From Roseomonas gilardii subsp. gilardii (GTDB lineage: Bacteria > Pseudomonadota > Alphaproteobacteria > Acetobacterales > Acetobacteraceae), in contig NZ_CP095554.1 in assembly GCF_023078375.1 (NCBI RefSeq), positions 1,178,001 to 1,242,000 of the forward strand: a stretch of DNA of 64,000 nucleotides. The letters are read 5' to 3'. Below, in pieces: positions 52,270 to 60,728 of this stretch. Within the stretch, counting starts at the first letter, position 1, and each line of letters begins with the position of its first letter. Both the position numbers and the translations under genes were made by a program. The notes below the pieces were generated by a model. The model was not told the origin of the DNA. It did no database searches and saw only the letters and a program-made list of their open reading frames with translations.

Positions 52270-53277
52270 CTAGAGCAGGCCGGCCTGCGTCATGAGGCTG
52301 GTGACAGCCTTGCTGTTCAGCGTGGAGGGTTCCACCGCCGGAGCCTGCAGCTCGGCCAGGGGCACGAGCTTCGGGTTGGAGGCTTGGCCCTTGCCCACCG
52401 CATACTCAAAGGAATCGCCGGTGCGCAGGATGCCCTGCCCCTTCGGGCTGGTCACCCAACGGATGAAGGACTGCGCGGCCTCCGGCTTCTTGCTGGAGGC
52501 TAGCACGCCACCGCCGGAAATGCTGACGAAGGCGCCCGGATCCTGGTGGCGGAAGTAATGCAGCTTGACGTTGCTGCTGTTCTCGCCAGTGCGGGCCTGA
52601 TCGCCGAAATAGTAGTAGTGGTAGATGACGGCGCCTTCGATCTCACCGGCATTCACCGCCTTCAGGCAGGTGCTGTTGCCGCGATAGGCGGTGAAGTTCT
52701 GCTTCATGCCCTTCAGCCAGGCCAGGGTTGCGGCTTCGCCCTTCAGTTGCAGCATGGCGCCGACGATGGCCTGGAAGTCCGCGCCGCTCGGCGATGCGGC
52801 CCAGCGGCCCTTCCAGGCAGGGGCGGCCAGATCCATGATGGAGGCAGGCAACTGCGCTTCGGTCAGCTTGCGGGTGTCGTAGGCGAAGACCGTGCTGCGG
52901 GCGGCCACGCCGATCCAGCGGCCATTGGAAGGCTGGAAGCCGGCGGGGACCTGGGCCAGCGTCTCCTTCGCAAGCGGCGCGAACAGCCCCGCCCCGTCCA
53001 CCAACGCCATGGCGGGGGAGTTCTCCGTCAGGAAGACGTCTGCCGGGGAAGCCGCTCCTTCCTGCACGATCTGGTTGCCCAGTTCTACGTCGCCGCCGTT
53101 CCGGATGGTGACGGCAATGCCGGTATCGGCCGTGAAGCCCTCGACCCACTCCTTGGCGAGGCTGGCATGCTGTGCGTTGTACAGGAGGATCGACTGGTCC
53201 TGCGCCCTGGCACGGCCCAACCCGAGCATGGGAACTGCGAGCACGGTGGCGGCGAGGGTACGGCGAGTGACCGGCAT
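52270..53277 (-). CDS. fbpA: Ferric iron ABC transporter, periplasmic binding protein FbpA-like
   Basis: A 335-residue family-1 extracellular binding protein. The signal peptide starts [21 protein letters not shown] and ends ARAQDQ. The mature part opens [20 protein letters not shown], the usual FbpA beginning. The iron-ligand tyrosines are in [18 protein letters not shown], and the C-terminal region is [22 protein letters not shown]. It captures Fe3+ delivered to the periplasm. An in-frame Met 25 codons upstream is ignored because the twin-Arg leader starts at 53277. A Fur-like box lies about 65-85 bases upstream of the start. Confidence 0.9.
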   Translation of the reverse strand: MPVTRRTLAATVLAVPMLGLGRARAQDQSILLYNAQHASLAKEWVEGFTADTGIAVTIRNGGDVELGNQIVQEGAASPADVFLTENSPAMALVDGAGLFAPLAKETLAQVPAGFQPSNGRWIGVAARSTVFAYDTRKLTEAQLPASIMDLAAPAWKGRWAASPSGADFQAIVGAMLQLKGEAATLAWLKGMKQNFTAYRGNSTCLKAVNAGEIEGAVIYHYYYFGDQARTGENSSNVKLHYFRHQDPGAFVSISGGGVLASSKKPEAAQSFIRWVTSPKGQGILRTGDSFEYAVGKGQASNPKLVPLAELQAPAVEPSTLNSKAVTSLMTQAGLL

Positions 53278-53342
53278 GGGACGGGTTCCAGTGGGAAGAT
53301 CCGTCCGATTTATCGAAGCACTCTCTGCCAGCGTCAAGAATT

Positions 53343-53363
53343 TGCTCTTCATACTTATTCGCA
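53343..53363 (-). promoter_or_regulatory. Fur-like box upstream of fbpA
   Basis: On the minus strand this reads TGCGAATAAGTATGAAGAGC then A. It preserves both TGC...GCA ends and the TGCGAAT half of the alphaproteobacterial Fur consensus, with several mismatches in the second half. Its position 66-86 bases before the fbpA start fits iron-responsive control. Similar to, but weaker than, the box at 30014. Confidence 0.45.
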
Positions 53364-53511
53364 ATTTACTCCGTCCGGACACCCGGCGGATGCACGCAGC
53401 CGGGCAAAGGCCGGAACCGGCACAAGCCCGGGACGGAAATGGCCTCACGCTGCTCGCCAGGGCCGCTCCCCCGGCCTCCAGCACCACACCGGATCGGCGG
53501 TGAAGGGCGCA

Positions 53512-54615
53512 TCACTTCCCCGGCTGTTCCAGCCATTCCCGGGCCGCCCGGTCTGCGCCGGAGGGCAGAGGCGCCTCCGGATGGGCGATCCAGGCCAGGA
53601 TATCGCCGGCGACCACGGCCCTTTCCCGGTCGCGCAGCAGCATGTGGTAGCCCTGGGCATAGTAGGCGAGCCGCTGGGAAGGTCCGTCCGGCATGCGGCG
53701 CAGGGCGGCGCGCACCGGATCGGCCCGCACGATCTGGTCATGGGCGCCATAGAGGATCAGCGCCGGGGCGCGGAACTCCGGCGCCGCCTTCACCGCCGCA
53801 TCCATCAGGTTGACCAGGCCATAGAGCGTGTCCACCCGGACCTCCTTGTAGGTGCGCGGATCGTCGCGCCATCCGGCCGCGGCCTCGGGGTTGTCGGTCG
53901 GGGTGATGCCCGGGGCCGAGTTGCGGAAGCCGACCTTGGGGATGGTATGGGCGGCGAATTCCAGCAGGCCGCGCATCCAGCCGGGCATCTCCGAACGACC
54001 CCAGAGGGCGGGGGCCACCAGGATATAGCCATCCGCCACGGGCGGGTCTTTCGAGGCAGCAGCGGCCACGGCGACCGCGCCGCCCATGCTTTCCCCCAGG
54101 ATATAGAGCGGCACACCGGGATAGCGTTGCCGCAGCAGCCGGGAGGCGGCGGTGAGATCGGCCTTCAGGGTTTCGGCGCCAGGCCAGAGCGGCCAGTTCG
54201 GCGCCTCGCCGAACCCCCGCTGGTCATAGGCGTAGAGGGCCACGTCCCCGGCGGTCAGCAGCGGCGCCGCCATGCGGAAGGCGTTCCGGGCGGTATCGCC
54301 GAAGCCATGGACCGCCAGGATCACCGCATGCGGCGGGGCATCCGGCAGCCAGGCATGCAGCGGCAGCCTCGCCCCATCGGCCATGATCAGGCTGTCGGCG
54401 GCCAGTTCCGGCGGGGCCAGCGCCGGCCCGGCAGGAATCACCACCGGCGTGCAGGCCGCCAGCAACAGGGCGCAGAGAAGAAAGGCCGGCTTCCAGGGCC
54501 GCAGGCGCCCATTGCCGGGACGCCAGCCCCGCAGCCGATCCCGGGAACACCAGTTCCGGGGCGGAGCCCTGGAAGGCGACGGCCGGGGCCGTTCAGCCGT
54601 GGTGCCAGACCACAT
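53512..54615 (-). CDS. Alpha/beta hydrolase lipoprotein (monoacylglycerol lipase/lysophospholipase-like)
   Basis: A serine hydrolase with nucleophile elbow ILGESMGGAVAVA. The oxyanion loop is VILAVHGFGDTARNAF, ALYAYDQRGFGEAP follows, the acid is in LILYGAHDQIVRADPV, and the catalytic His is in AQGYHMLLRDRE. The N-terminal hydrophobic stretch FLLCALLLAACTPVV is a lipobox signal, so the protein is probably membrane-anchored. The start is unclear because in-frame ATGs at 54615 and 54657 give an unusually long polar leader. It is chosen at 54615, overlapping the histidine phosphatase gene by 23 bases. Substrate is probably an acyl ester. Confidence 0.8.
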   Translation of the reverse strand: MWSGTTAERPRPSPSRAPPRNWCSRDRLRGWRPGNGRLRPWKPAFLLCALLLAACTPVVIPAGPALAPPELAADSLIMADGARLPLHAWLPDAPPHAVILAVHGFGDTARNAFRMAAPLLTAGDVALYAYDQRGFGEAPNWPLWPGAETLKADLTAASRLLRQRYPGVPLYILGESMGGAVAVAAAASKDPPVADGYILVAPALWGRSEMPGWMRGLLEFAAHTIPKVGFRNSAPGITPTDNPEAAAGWRDDPRTYKEVRVDTLYGLVNLMDAAVKAAPEFRAPALILYGAHDQIVRADPVRAALRRMPDGPSQRLAYYAQGYHMLLRDRERAVVAGDILAWIAHPEAPLPSGADRAAREWLEQPGK

Positions 54616-55150
54616 CCTCCGGCTCGGGCTCGTTCGGGTCGCAGCGCAGCCATTCACCGTTCATCAGTGACCGGCCGGTCATCGCCAGGATGAAGCCCCA
54701 GTGGCTGACCACCACCGTATGCGCCCAGTCGTCCCGCAGCATCATGTCCAGGCGGAACTGCATCGCCCGGGCGGCGATGGCCTCCGGCGGCTCCTCCTCC
54801 TGGGGCCACCAGACCTCGTCGATCCGGGTGAAGTCGTGATGCGGCCAAGCGGTCGAGAGCCGGCTGCAGGGCGAGCCGACATCGCAGGACAGGGCATAGC
54901 GCTCCCGCACCAGCGGGGTGATCAGCACCGGCAGGCCCAGCTTCTCCGCCAGGGGCGCGGCGGTCTGCAGGGCGCGGGTATAGGGGCTGGCCAGGATGCG
55001 GCGGATATCCTCCCTCGCCAGCACATCCGCCGCCGCGCGGGCCTGTTCCTGGCCCAGGGGCGTCAGGCGCGGGTCCGGGATGCCGGGATCGATCTTCGTG
55101 GCCGTGTAGTGGAGGTTGAACTCGCTCTGGCCATGACGCAGCAGGATCAT
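54593..55150 (-). CDS. Histidine phosphatase family protein
   Basis: A 185-residue phosphoglycerate-mutase-like enzyme. The catalytic RHG is at the very start (MILLRHGQSEFNLHYTATK). The second phosphate-binding Arg is in ILASPYTRALQTAAPLAEKL, and the second catalytic His is in VVVSHWGFILAMTG. Members hydrolyse small phosphate esters; the substrate cannot be told from sequence. The start at 55150 places RHG at residues 5-7 as usual. It is cotranscribed with the hydrolase lipoprotein gene, whose start overlaps its stop. Confidence 0.87.
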   Translation of the reverse strand: MILLRHGQSEFNLHYTATKIDPGIPDPRLTPLGQEQARAAADVLAREDIRRILASPYTRALQTAAPLAEKLGLPVLITPLVRERYALSCDVGSPCSRLSTAWPHHDFTRIDEVWWPQEEEPPEAIAARAMQFRLDMMLRDDWAHTVVVSHWGFILAMTGRSLMNGEWLRCDPNEPEPEDVVWHHG

Positions 55151-55323
55151 GCCGGCAAATTGGCGACAGGCTGGGTTTCCGGCAATGGGCTTCGCGGGCC
55201 CCGCGGGCCGGGCCACAAAAAAAGCCGCGGGGGATCGGCGGCGGAGGGCGCCGCCGGGGGTGAACGGCGTTGCGTTAACGGGCGTTCATCCCCATTTTCC
55301 CCTTTCAGAAAGAGGAGACCACG

Positions 55324-55992
55324 ATGCAGGGCGGCTTCCCCATCGACCTGATCCTGTTCGCGATGGTCGCGGCCTTCCTTGTGCTGCGTCTTCGCTCCGT
55401 GCTCGGCCGGCGCACCGGCTTCGAACGGCCACCCGAGGCGCGCCCGGCCCCCGGCTACCCGCCCCGGGTGATCGAGGGTGAGGCCAGCGAGGCGGTGCCC
55501 GTGCCGCCCACGCCGCAGCGCCACGCCGTGCCCGATGCTCAGGGCCCCGTCGGCCAGACCCTGGCCAGCATCCAGGGGGTCGATCCCTCCTTCTCCGTCC
55601 AGAACTTCCTGGGCGGGGCGGAAACGGCCTTCCGCATGATCGTCGAGGCCTTCGCCCGCGGCGACCGCGACACGCTGCGCAGCCTGCTCGGCCCGGAAAC
55701 CTTTGCCGGCTTCGAGGGCGCCATCAAGGCGCGCGAGGATGCGGGCGAGACGCAGCGCACCGAGATCCGGCATATCCACGAGGTCACCGTGGAGGGTGCG
55801 GAACTGCGCGGCTCCGTGGCCGATGTCACCGTCCGCTTCGTGTCGGATCAGGTGAACATGACCCTGGCTGCCGATGGCAAGCCTGTCACGGGCACCGACA
55901 GCGTCACGGAACTGAAGGATCTCTGGACCTTCCAGCGCGACCTGAAGAGCGGCGACCCGACCTGGCGGCTGGTGGATACCCGCTCCGTCTGA
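55324..55992 (+). CDS. timA: Tim44-like domain protein (TimA)
   Basis: A 222-residue protein with an N-terminal membrane helix (FPIDLILFAMVAAFLVLRLR) followed by a Pro-rich linker. The C-terminal Tim44-like domain is marked by FLGGAETAFRMIVEAFARGD, LRSLLGPETFAGFEGAIKAR and the conserved RHIHEVTVEGAELRG and LWTFQRDLKSGDPTWRLVDT. It is homologous to the mitochondrial matrix-tether Tim44; in alphaproteobacteria TimA is membrane-associated with no settled role. It precedes mltA, the same order as in many alphaproteobacteria. The start at 55324 has GAGGAGA upstream. Confidence 0.9.
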   Translation: MQGGFPIDLILFAMVAAFLVLRLRSVLGRRTGFERPPEARPAPGYPPRVIEGEASEAVPVPPTPQRHAVPDAQGPVGQTLASIQGVDPSFSVQNFLGGAETAFRMIVEAFARGDRDTLRSLLGPETFAGFEGAIKAREDAGETQRTEIRHIHEVTVEGAELRGSVADVTVRFVSDQVNMTLAADGKPVTGTDSVTELKDLWTFQRDLKSGDPTWRLVDTRSV

Positions 55993-56364
55993 ACAGCTTC
56001 CTTCCGGCCCTGGACCGGGCGGGCGTTACCCGCCCGCCTCTGCCGGTCTGGGCCCATGTCGCCTGTCGGGCAGAGTGGACTGTCCTTCCTGGCCATGCCA
56101 CCCACGCGCGCATGGCCTCCTTCCCGGCCTGTTCTTCCACTCCTGGCGTTGCGGGGTGAGCCAGGGCCAAGTCCCTTGTTGCGGCAGGATTTTTTGGGCG
56201 CTTCGGCTCTGGCCTCCGTGATGTGCACTTCCCTGGAGCCATTTCGCCGGGCCTGCTGAGCAGAAAAACCTTGATGATTTTTGTTTTCTGTTTCTAAAAA
56301 ACGATCCGACTTGCCCTATCAGAGACCGATTTCTGCTCAGAGGTCCGGAAGAACAGGCTGCCGC
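55993..56364. other. Spacer between timA and mltA
   Basis: About 370 bases without a supported gene. A perfect 8-bp hairpin (CGGGCGGG at 56016-56023 with CCCGCCCG at 56029-56036) follows timA and may be a weak terminator, though it has no T run. An A/T-rich stretch at about 56262-56300 stands out and probably holds the mltA promoter. I see no small gene. Confidence 0.5.
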
Positions 56365-57828
56365 ATGATGCTTCCCCCGCCAAATCCCTGCCAAAAGCCG
56401 ACGATCTGGCACCGGGGCCGCATCCGTGGCCTCTCCGCCCTGGCCCTGCTGGCCGGGGGTGTGTTCCTGGCACCGGCGGGCGGTTCCCCCGCCCTGGCTG
56501 CCGAACGTTCCACCGCACGGACACAGCAGGATGTCCTGCCCGCGCTGCGGCAGGCCCGGACGCGCCTGCCGGCCCTGGAAGCGGCGCTCGGCCGCTCCGG
56601 CACTGCGCAGGGGCCCGGGCCGCGCGGCATGGTACAGCGGCGGATGGAGAAGCAGCGGCAACTCGCCCGCGATGAGGCCCGGGCACGCGGCGTTGCCCTA
56701 CCGGCAGCGAAGCTGGCCGGGGCCGGCGTTGCCGGGGGGCTGCTGGCCGGCACCGCCCGCCCGGCCCTGTGGAGCGAGTTGCCCGGCTGGGAAAGCGACA
56801 CGGTGAGCGAGGCGATGCCGGCCGTGCTGGCCTCCTGCCGTGCCGTCAACGCCGGTTCGCCCGATGCCTGGCGCCGTTCCTGTGATGCGTTGTCCCAGGC
56901 CTGGCGCAACCTGCCGTCCGTGCCGGCCCGCGCCAGCGGTGCCCGGCTGCGCGAGGCGCGGCAGTTGCGCGATGACCGCCTCCGCGATGCGCTGGAGGCG
57001 AATTTCACTCCCACCCCGGTCGGGGAGGGGCTGCTGACAGGCTATTACGAGCCGGTGCTGCGCGGCTCGCGCATGCGGGTAGGCGATTTCCAGACGCCCC
57101 TGCTCGCGCCGCCTTCCGAGCATGTGCAACTCGGCCAGGGCGACGGCCAGCGCCCCCTGCACGGCCAGATGCTGGATGGCAGGTTGCAGCCGCTGCCGGA
57201 CCGCGCCGCCATCCAGAACGGCGCGCTGGACGGGCGCGGGCTGGAACTGGTCTGGGTGGACGATCCGGTGGAGGCCTTCTTCCTGCAGATCCAGGGCTCG
57301 GGCCGTGTGGTGCTCCCGGACGGTAAGATGCTGCGCCTCGGCTATGCCGGGCAGAACGGCCAGCCCTACCGCTCCATCGGCCGCTCCCTGATCAATCGGG
57401 GCGATGTCACGCCGGAGAACATGTCCGCCGACGCCATCCGCCGCTGGATGACCAAGGTGGGCTATGACCGCACCGCCGCGCTGATGGCGGAGAACCCGTC
57501 CTACATCTTCTTCCGCATCAACCAGGGCCTGCGCCCCGACCAGGGGCCGCCCGGCGCCATGGGCATCCCGCTGACGCCGGAACGCTCCATCGCCGTCGAT
57601 CCCTCGGTGGTGCCGCTGGGAGCGCCGGTCTTCGTGGCGGGGGGCGGCATCCGCCGCCTCGTCGCCGCCCAGGACACGGGCGGGGCCATCCGCGGCCCGG
57701 GGCGGGGCGACCTGTTCCGGGGCTGGGGGCCGGAAGCCGGCAAGTGCGCGGGCAACCTGCGCGAGCCGGTGCGGATGTGGGTGCTGATGCCCCGGGCGAA
57801 TGCCCTGGTGGCGGATGGGAGCCGCTGA
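56365..57828 (+). CDS. mltA: Membrane-bound lytic murein transglycosylase A
   Basis: A 487-residue peptidoglycan lytic enzyme. After an export leader (RIRGLSALALLAGGVFLAPA...PALAA) the MltA barrel domain shows GLLTGYYEPVLRGSRMRVG. It continues with VEAFFLQIQGSGRVVLPDGK, YAGQNGQPYRSIGRSLI and NPSYIFFRINQG. The 3D domain is GAMGIPLTPERSIAVDPSVV, then VPLGAPVFV and VAAQDTGGAIRGPGRGDLFRG containing the catalytic Asp. It cleaves the glycan backbone to form 1,6-anhydromuropeptides during growth and recycling. The start at 56365 (or the adjacent 56368) is preferred over a Met at 56281 located in A/T-rich leader DNA. Confidence 0.92.
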   Translation: MMLPPPNPCQKPTIWHRGRIRGLSALALLAGGVFLAPAGGSPALAAERSTARTQQDVLPALRQARTRLPALEAALGRSGTAQGPGPRGMVQRRMEKQRQLARDEARARGVALPAAKLAGAGVAGGLLAGTARPALWSELPGWESDTVSEAMPAVLASCRAVNAGSPDAWRRSCDALSQAWRNLPSVPARASGARLREARQLRDDRLRDALEANFTPTPVGEGLLTGYYEPVLRGSRMRVGDFQTPLLAPPSEHVQLGQGDGQRPLHGQMLDGRLQPLPDRAAIQNGALDGRGLELVWVDDPVEAFFLQIQGSGRVVLPDGKMLRLGYAGQNGQPYRSIGRSLINRGDVTPENMSADAIRRWMTKVGYDRTAALMAENPSYIFFRINQGLRPDQGPPGAMGIPLTPERSIAVDPSVVPLGAPVFVAGGGIRRLVAAQDTGGAIRGPGRGDLFRGWGPEAGKCAGNLREPVRMWVLMPRANALVADGSR

Positions 57829-57855
57829 GCGGCGGGTTCCTCCAGGGGTGGGGAG

Positions 57856-58302
57856 TTATTCCCCGCCCAGCATGCTGCCGCCGACGGTGCGGGACTGCCC
57901 CCGGAAGGTGGCGACCACCTGCTCCTGCTCATCCACCACCAGGACATCATAGATTCCGCTGCGTCCAGCCTCGGCGACGCGCCGGGCGCGGGCGGTCAGC
58001 ACCGTGCCCGCCGTGACGGGGCGGATGTAGTGGATGGTGCAGGACTGGCCGACCGTGATGCGGTCGAAGCTGTTGCAGGCGCAGGCGAAAGCGGAATCCG
58101 CCAGGGTGAAGATGAAGCCGCCATGGCAGTTCTGGTGGCCGTTCAGCATATGCGGCGCGACCTGCATCGACAGTTCCGCCTCGCCCGGCCCCACCCGCGT
58201 CAGGCGCATGCCGAGGCCGTTCGTGGCCGGATCGCGTTCCAGCATGGCGGCGACGCATCGCTCCGCCAGTTGCTGCGCCGCGTTCCGCGTTTCCGTCTCC
58301 AT
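57856..58302 (-). CDS. paaI: Hydroxyphenylacetyl-CoA thioesterase PaaI
   Basis: A 148-residue hot-dog-fold thioesterase. The signature LNGHQNCHGGFIFTLADSAF carries the Asn-His and Gly-Gly active-site segment. SFDRITVGQSCTIHYIRPVT and IYDVLVVDEQEQVVATFRG complete the PaaI family. In phenylacetate catabolism it hydrolyses dead-end ring-hydroxylated CoA thioesters and rescues CoA. Its position beside paaX and the paaABCDE operon supports the specific name rather than a generic thioesterase. It is divergent from paaX. Confidence 0.9.
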   Translation of the reverse strand: METETRNAAQQLAERCVAAMLERDPATNGLGMRLTRVGPGEAELSMQVAPHMLNGHQNCHGGFIFTLADSAFACACNSFDRITVGQSCTIHYIRPVTAGTVLTARARRVAEAGRSGIYDVLVVDEQEQVVATFRGQSRTVGGSMLGGE

Positions 58303-58413
58303 TCCTGATTCTCCCGCCCGTTTTCACCGGCCGCCCGGTCAGGGATAGTCTGCGCGCCGGTCCGGTGCGGGACAAGACGGCCACCATCCGGCCGGTTCCG
58401 CGCCCGCCCCGCC

Positions 58414-59307
58414 ATGGCTATGCAGGAGCCGATGTCCTCTCCCTTCCTCGAACCGATCCTGCGCCACCTGAACAGCGAGCCATCGCGCACCTGGTCGGTG
58501 GTCATCACCTTCTACGGCGACGCCATCCTGCCGCGCGGCGGGTCCGTGGGGCTGCAGACCCTGGCGGAGGTCCTGGGCGGGCTGGGGGTCAACGACGCCG
58601 CCGTGCGGGCCGCCGTGTCGCGCCTCGCCGCCGATGGCTGGCTGGAACGGCGGCGGCTGGGGCGGAACAGCTTCTACCGGCTCGCGGAGAAGGGAGCGGG
58701 GACCTTCGCCGAGGCGGCACGGCGCATCTATGGCCCGCACGAGACCCGGCCGGAGGAGGACCGGCTGCGGCTGCTTCTCCTGCCGCCGGAGATGGCGCGG
58801 GAGCCGGCGCGCGAGGCGCTGCGGGCGGCTGGCTACGGCGCCGCGCTGCCGGATCTCTGGCTGGCGCCCTGGGAGCGGGCCATTCCCGCCGAAGCCCGCT
58901 CCGCGATCACGCTGGAGACGCGGGCCGGGGCGGCGGAGGCAAGGCGACTGGCCGCCCTGGCCTGGGACCTGGAGGGCATCGCCAGCGGCTACCGGCGTTT
59001 CCTGGAGCCCTTCGGCGAGGTTTCGCGCCGCATGCCGGAGGATGGCCTTCCGGGGCTGGAGGCGCTGGTGGCGCGGCTGCTGCTGATCCACGAGTATCGC
59101 CGCGTGGTGCTGCGCGATCCGTTCCTGCCGCGCGGCATGCTGCCGGCGGGCTGGCCGGGCAAAGCGGCGCGGCGGATCTGCGCCGATCTCTATGCGCGGC
59201 TCCTGCCCGCTTCCGAAGCCTGGCTCGATGCCCATGCGGTGGATGAGGACGGGCCGCTGCCCGCGCCGGGGCCGGAGCTCTGGCGGCGCTTTCGCGATGA
59301 CGTGTGA
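58414..59307 (+). CDS. paaX: Phenylacetic acid degradation operon repressor PaaX
   Basis: A 297-residue GntR-like transcription factor that represses phenylacetate genes and is released by phenylacetyl-CoA. The N-terminal winged helix contains RTWSVVITFYGDAILPRGG, VGLQTLAEVLGGLGVNDAAV and VRAAVSRLAADGWLERRRLG. The middle and C-terminal PaaX domains follow (LLLIHEYRRVVLRDPFLPRG, LPAGWPGKAARRICADLYAR). It is 71 bases upstream of paaA and reads in the same direction. The start could also be the second Met (MSSPFLEP) six codons on. Confidence 0.92.
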   Translation: MAMQEPMSSPFLEPILRHLNSEPSRTWSVVITFYGDAILPRGGSVGLQTLAEVLGGLGVNDAAVRAAVSRLAADGWLERRRLGRNSFYRLAEKGAGTFAEAARRIYGPHETRPEEDRLRLLLLPPEMAREPAREALRAAGYGAALPDLWLAPWERAIPAEARSAITLETRAGAAEARRLAALAWDLEGIASGYRRFLEPFGEVSRRMPEDGLPGLEALVARLLLIHEYRRVVLRDPFLPRGMLPAGWPGKAARRICADLYARLLPASEAWLDAHAVDEDGPLPAPGPELWRRFRDDV

Positions 59308-59317
59308 CGGATAATTC

Positions 59318-59346
59318 TTGAACACAGAAATTCTGTCACATATAAT
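59318..59346 (+). promoter_or_regulatory. Strong sigma70-type promoter of paaABCDE
   Basis: TTGAAC at 59318-59323, a 17-base spacer, and a consensus TATAAT at 59341-59346 lie 33 bases before the paaA start. This A/T-rich segment contrasts with the surrounding DNA. Confidence 0.75.
59324..59336. promoter_or_regulatory. Palindromic operator within the paa promoter spacer
   Basis: The perfect palindrome ACAGAA-A-TTCTGT sits exactly between the -35 and -10 elements. GTGAC at 59304-59308 and GTCAC at 59335-59339 form an outer inverted pair. A repressor bound here would exclude RNA polymerase. PaaX or the TetR regulator at the end of the operon are the candidates; the sequence is not the E. coli PaaX site. 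Confidence 0.55.
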
Positions 59347-59378
59347 CCTCCCAACGAAGGACGTCAGGGAGGCCGGCC

Positions 59379-60398
59379 ATGTACACGCAGGCGCTCAACC
59401 AGAAGGATGAGCCGCGCGACATCCCCATGCTGGAGGATGCCGAGGCGGCCGCGCGGTTCCAGGCGCGCGTCGATGCCGAGGAACGCATCGAGCCCAACGA
59501 CTGGATGCCGGCGGCCTATCGCAAGACGCTGATCCGCCAGATTTCCCAGCATGCGCATTCCGAGATCGTGGGCATGCTGCCGGAAGGCAACTGGATCACC
59601 CGCGCCCCCTCGCTGCGCCGCAAGGCCGCGCTGCTGGCCAAGGTTCAGGACGAATGCGGCCACGGCCTCTACCTCTATGCCGCCGCCGAGACGCTGGGCG
59701 TGACGCGGGAGGAACTGACCGACCAGCTCCTCTCCGGCAAGGCCAAGTATTCCTCGATCTTCAACTACCCGACGCTCACCTGGGCGGATATCGGCGCCAT
59801 CGGCTGGCTGGTGGATGGCGCGGCGATCATGAATCAGATCCCCCTCTGCCGCTGCTCCTATGGCCCCTATGCCCGCGCCATGATCCGCGTCTGCAAGGAG
59901 GAGAGTTTCCACCAGCGCCAGGGCTACGAGATCATGCTGACGCTGTGCCGGGGCTCGGAGGAGCAGAAGGCGATGGCGCAGGACGCGCTGAACCGCTGGT
60001 GGTGGCCCTGCCTGATGATGTTCGGCCCGCCCGATGCGGCCAGCCAGCATTCCGACCAGTCCACGCGCTGGAAGATCAAGCGCTTCTCCAATGACGAGCT
60101 GCGCCAGCGCTTCGTCGATGCCACGGTGCCGCAGGCGCGGTATCTCGGCCTGACCATCCCCGATCCGGAACTGCGCTTCGTGCCGCCGCCGGCGGATGCC
60201 CCTGAAGGCACGCCGGGGCACTGGCATTACGGCGCGATCGACTGGGCGGAGTTCAGGCAGGTCCTGGCCGGCAACGGCCCCTGCAACCGCGAACGCCTGG
60301 CCGCGCGCAACAAGGCGCATCGCGAGGGCGCCTGGGTGCGGGAGGCAGCGCTGGCCCACGCGGCCAGGCGCAACGCACGCCGCGCCGCGGCGGCCTGA
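59379..60398 (+). CDS. paaA: 1,2-phenylacetyl-CoA epoxidase subunit A
   Basis: A 339-residue catalytic alpha subunit of the multicomponent diiron epoxidase that turns phenylacetyl-CoA into the ring 1,2-epoxide. It begins [20 protein letters not shown]-like and shows [20 protein letters not shown], the diiron motifs [20 protein letters not shown] and [17 protein letters not shown], and [14 protein letters not shown]. The C-terminal domain has [13 protein letters not shown]. It is the first gene of paaABCDE, with the strong promoter immediately upstream. Confidence 0.95.
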   Translation: MYTQALNQKDEPRDIPMLEDAEAAARFQARVDAEERIEPNDWMPAAYRKTLIRQISQHAHSEIVGMLPEGNWITRAPSLRRKAALLAKVQDECGHGLYLYAAAETLGVTREELTDQLLSGKAKYSSIFNYPTLTWADIGAIGWLVDGAAIMNQIPLCRCSYGPYARAMIRVCKEESFHQRQGYEIMLTLCRGSEEQKAMAQDALNRWWWPCLMMFGPPDAASQHSDQSTRWKIKRFSNDELRQRFVDATVPQARYLGLTIPDPELRFVPPPADAPEGTPGHWHYGAIDWAEFRQVLAGNGPCNRERLAARNKAHREGAWVREAALAHAARRNARRAAAA

Positions 60399-60413
60399 GC
60401 GGGAGAGGAACCG

Positions 60414-60704
60414 ATGTCCAAGGAACAGGCCACTCCTCTCTGGGAGGTCTTCATCCGCAGCCGCAACGGGCTGTCGCACAAGCATGTCGGCTCCCTGCAC
60501 GCGGCGGATGCCACGCTGGCGCTGCAGGCGGCGCGCGACGTCTATACGCGGCGGGGGGAGGGGCTCTCGATCTGGGTCGTGCCCTCCAGTGCCATCACCG
60601 CCTCCGACCCCTCGGAGAAGGGGATGATGTTCGAGCCCACCGCCTCCAAGATCTACCGGCACCCGACCTTCTACGAGGTGCCGGACGAAGTCGGGCATAT
60701 GTGA
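60414..60704 (+). CDS. paaB: 1,2-phenylacetyl-CoA epoxidase subunit B
   Basis: A 96-residue small subunit needed to assemble the PaaABC(E) epoxidase. It shows WEVFIRSRNGLSHKHVGSLH, AADATLALQAARDVYTRRGE and SIWVVPSSAITASDPSEKGM, the canonical PaaB sequence pattern, and ends EVPDEVGHM. Length matches the family (about 95). It begins 15 bases after paaA, preceded by GGGAGAGGAA. Confidence 0.95.
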   Translation: MSKEQATPLWEVFIRSRNGLSHKHVGSLHAADATLALQAARDVYTRRGEGLSIWVVPSSAITASDPSEKGMMFEPTASKIYRHPTFYEVPDEVGHM

Positions 60705-60728
60705 CGCGGCGGGGGAGGGAGGCAACAC

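Noticed and set aside
56056-56259. A 67-codon frame between timA and mltA
   Set aside because: It has no ribosome-binding site, no homology that I recognise and a composition like other non-coding frames here.
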